Assembly (NCBI RefSeq): GCF_900112615.1
Contig: NZ_FOMK01000003.1
Location: 248,001 to 312,000, forward strand
Origin: Chitinophaga sp. CF118
GTDB taxonomy: Bacteria; Bacteroidota; Bacteroidia; Chitinophagales; Chitinophagaceae
Direction of reading: 5' to 3'
Length of the DNA: 64,000 nt
The notes beneath the pieces were generated by a model. It was not told the DNA's origin, made no database searches, and was given only the letters and a program-made list of their open reading frames with translations. Made by a program: the position numbers and the translations under genes. Position 1 is the first letter of the stretch. The number at the start of each line of letters is the position of its first letter. This document shows positions 62,834 through 64,000 of the stretch, piece by piece.

Positions 62834-63127
62834 ATGGAAAAAGAATGCAGCCTCACATCAAATACCCTTATTACCAGGAATGAAGAAAAATTTCTTGTCA
62901 GCCATATTGGTGATGAAGTGGTGATGATGGATATCAGTAAGGGTGTTTATATAGGAATGAACAGCGTTGGGAGTAATATATGGAATATATTAGCAGAAGC
63001 ACTTCCAGTAAAGGATATCGTTGTATCTCTGACAAATATTTATGATATCAGTCCGGGGCAATGTGAAACGGAAACGATCGCATACCTTGAACAGATGCTG
63101 GAACAAGACATGCTGATTATCCAGTAG
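62834..63127 (+). CDS. PqqD-like RRE protein (lasso B1)
   Basis: 97-residue PqqD family protein with the winged-helix-like pattern LITRNEEKFLVSHIGDEVVMMD, YIGMNSVGSNIWNIL. Such RiPP recognition elements bind the leader, here through the WxxP motif, and deliver it to B2 and the cyclase. Divergent from the rest of the biosynthetic genes and 40 bp before the exporter gene. Confidence 0.88.
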   Translation: MEKECSLTSNTLITRNEEKFLVSHIGDEVVMMDISKGVYIGMNSVGSNIWNILAEALPVKDIVVSLTNIYDISPGQCETETIAYLEQMLEQDMLIIQ

Positions 63128-63167
63128 TAACATTCATTTCATCGGATCATAAGTTTGCCCCTCTCAC

Positions 63168-64000
63168 ATGAATTTTATTCTGAAAGATCTGTTCCGTTCA
63201 GTTGTACTGATATGGCGTGCTAATATGCGGGTTGCTAGTATCAATGTTATTTTGCAGGTAGTGCTTGCTATATTACCTGTAGCTTCCCTGTTATGCCTTC
63301 GATTGCTGATTGATGCTATGATGATGCAAAATATGAATTTCTCTTCAGCCATGGCTCCGCTTGTGGCATGGGGAGGCATTCAGATGTTGCAGGCTGTTAC
63401 CGGGCAGTATACTGCTTTTATAAATACTATACATCAGCAGCATCTCACAGATTATTTGTCGCTGGAGGTATTAAATAAAGCTGTAAGTGTAAAATATGAC
63501 TATTATGAAAATCCGGTTTATCACGATACTCTTCACCTAGCTCAGCAACAGGTAATCTATAAAACAGCAACTATATTGAATGGGTTTAATGCAATGTTGT
63601 TAAACAGTCTCTCATTATGTTTTCTGTTTGGTTTTCTGTTTTCTATGAAACCTGCATTTGCCCTGTTATTAATTATATTATCGCTGCCACTGGCTGTGAT
63701 TAAATGGTATGCAGGATTTTCCCTGACGCATCTTGAAAGAAAGTTAGCGCCCAGTGAAAGAGAAGCGCATTACCTGCATTATATATTAACAAGCGTAGGC
63801 CATGCAAAAGAAGTAAGAATATTTGGGTTTGGAGCAGCTCTTACAGCAAAATTCAAACATATCAGGGCATTTATTCTCCAGGGAAAAAAGGATGTATATA
63901 AAAAGAACACCTTATACAGCATAGTAGCAGAGATACTGGAAGTGGTCGTTATCACAATAATATTGATTTATCTGGCCAGGAGTGTATGGGGGAAAACAAT
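63168..64000 (+). CDS. ABC exporter (lasso D protein), N-terminal part, cut by window end
   Basis: From ATG 63168 a frame stays open to the end of the window: 277 codons visible. It shows several transmembrane helices and the coupling region YDYYENPVYHDTL and KEVRIFGFGAAL, as in ABC exporter membrane domains. The ATP-binding part lies beyond the edge. It follows the RRE gene by 40 bp and is expected to export the mature lasso peptide, giving immunity. Confidence 0.9.
   Translation, partial: MNFILKDLFRSVVLIWRANMRVASINVILQVVLAILPVASLLCLRLLIDAMMMQNMNFSSAMAPLVAWGGIQMLQAVTGQYTAFINTIHQQHLTDYLSLEVLNKAVSVKYDYYENPVYHDTLHLAQQQVIYKTATILNGFNAMLLNSLSLCFLFGFLFSMKPAFALLLIILSLPLAVIKWYAGFSLTHLERKLAPSEREAHYLHYILTSVGHAKEVRIFGFGAALTAKFKHIRAFILQGKKDVYKKNTLYSIVAEILEVVVITIILIYLARSVWGKT

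Overview
The window reads as a chromosomal piece of a Bacteroidota species, most probably a Chitinophaga-like member of the Chitinophagaceae. I infer this from type IX secretion (T9SS) C-terminal sorting domains, DUF4402 proteins, -7 promoter boxes of the Bacteroidota form TAnnTTTG, an AAA-ATPase/PD-(D/E)XK protein, and a rhamnose pathway of the Bacteroidota type (RhaT, fused aldolase/dehydrogenase, RhaI, kinase). No rRNA, tRNA, CRISPR array or insertion sequence was seen.

Layout. 1-820: end of a gene on the minus strand plus a non-coding or decayed stretch. 820-2757: secreted GH51 arabinofuranosidase, followed by two very long perfect palindromes. 3181-7735: TolC / MacA / ABC ATPase / MacB-type permease operon. 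7736-33202, minus strand: about 25 kb that looks like a chaperone-usher surface-fibre locus. It holds two usher-like barrels, two PapD-like chaperones, four DUF4402 (pilin-like) proteins, three T9SS-sorted proteins of 570, 1022 and 2650 residues that share one head module on stalks of very different length, one coiled or fibre-like 819-residue repeat protein and a MauE/DoxX-like membrane protein. It appears as two tandem, diverged cassettes and is the best candidate for an under-described system here.

33653-42332: PIF1-like helicase; a sulfur regulon (Crp/Fnr regulator, TauE/SafE exporter, split YeeE/YedE pair, persulfide dioxygenase-rhodanese fusion) whose two downstream promoters carry the same palindrome GTGAC-N4-GTCAC at exactly the same distance from the -7 box; a lipoprotein; an AAA/PD-(D/E)XK protein. 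42597-45349: membrane hybrid histidine kinase and UbiA-family prenyltransferase. 45471-53806: rhamnose uptake and breakdown to lactate, with LutA/LutB to take lactate to pyruvate, ending at a clear terminator; 47-48 bp tandem repeats sit upstream of rhaI.

53962-55926: RloA/RloB-type ATPase + TOPRIM pair (AbiL-like, probable phage defence). 56448-59139: three tail-collar (MdpB-like) proteins and a formyltransferase in one operon. 59252-64000: a lasso-peptide cluster. The 43-residue precursor lies at 59252-59383 (minus), with the predicted 14-residue core GLGGGGPDFGSELS, a Gly1-Asp8 ring and a C-terminal Ser. The cluster encodes cyclase, B2 protease, an HPr-kinase-like enzyme that may phosphorylate that Ser, a PqqD-like recognition protein (B1) and an ABC exporter cut by the window end.
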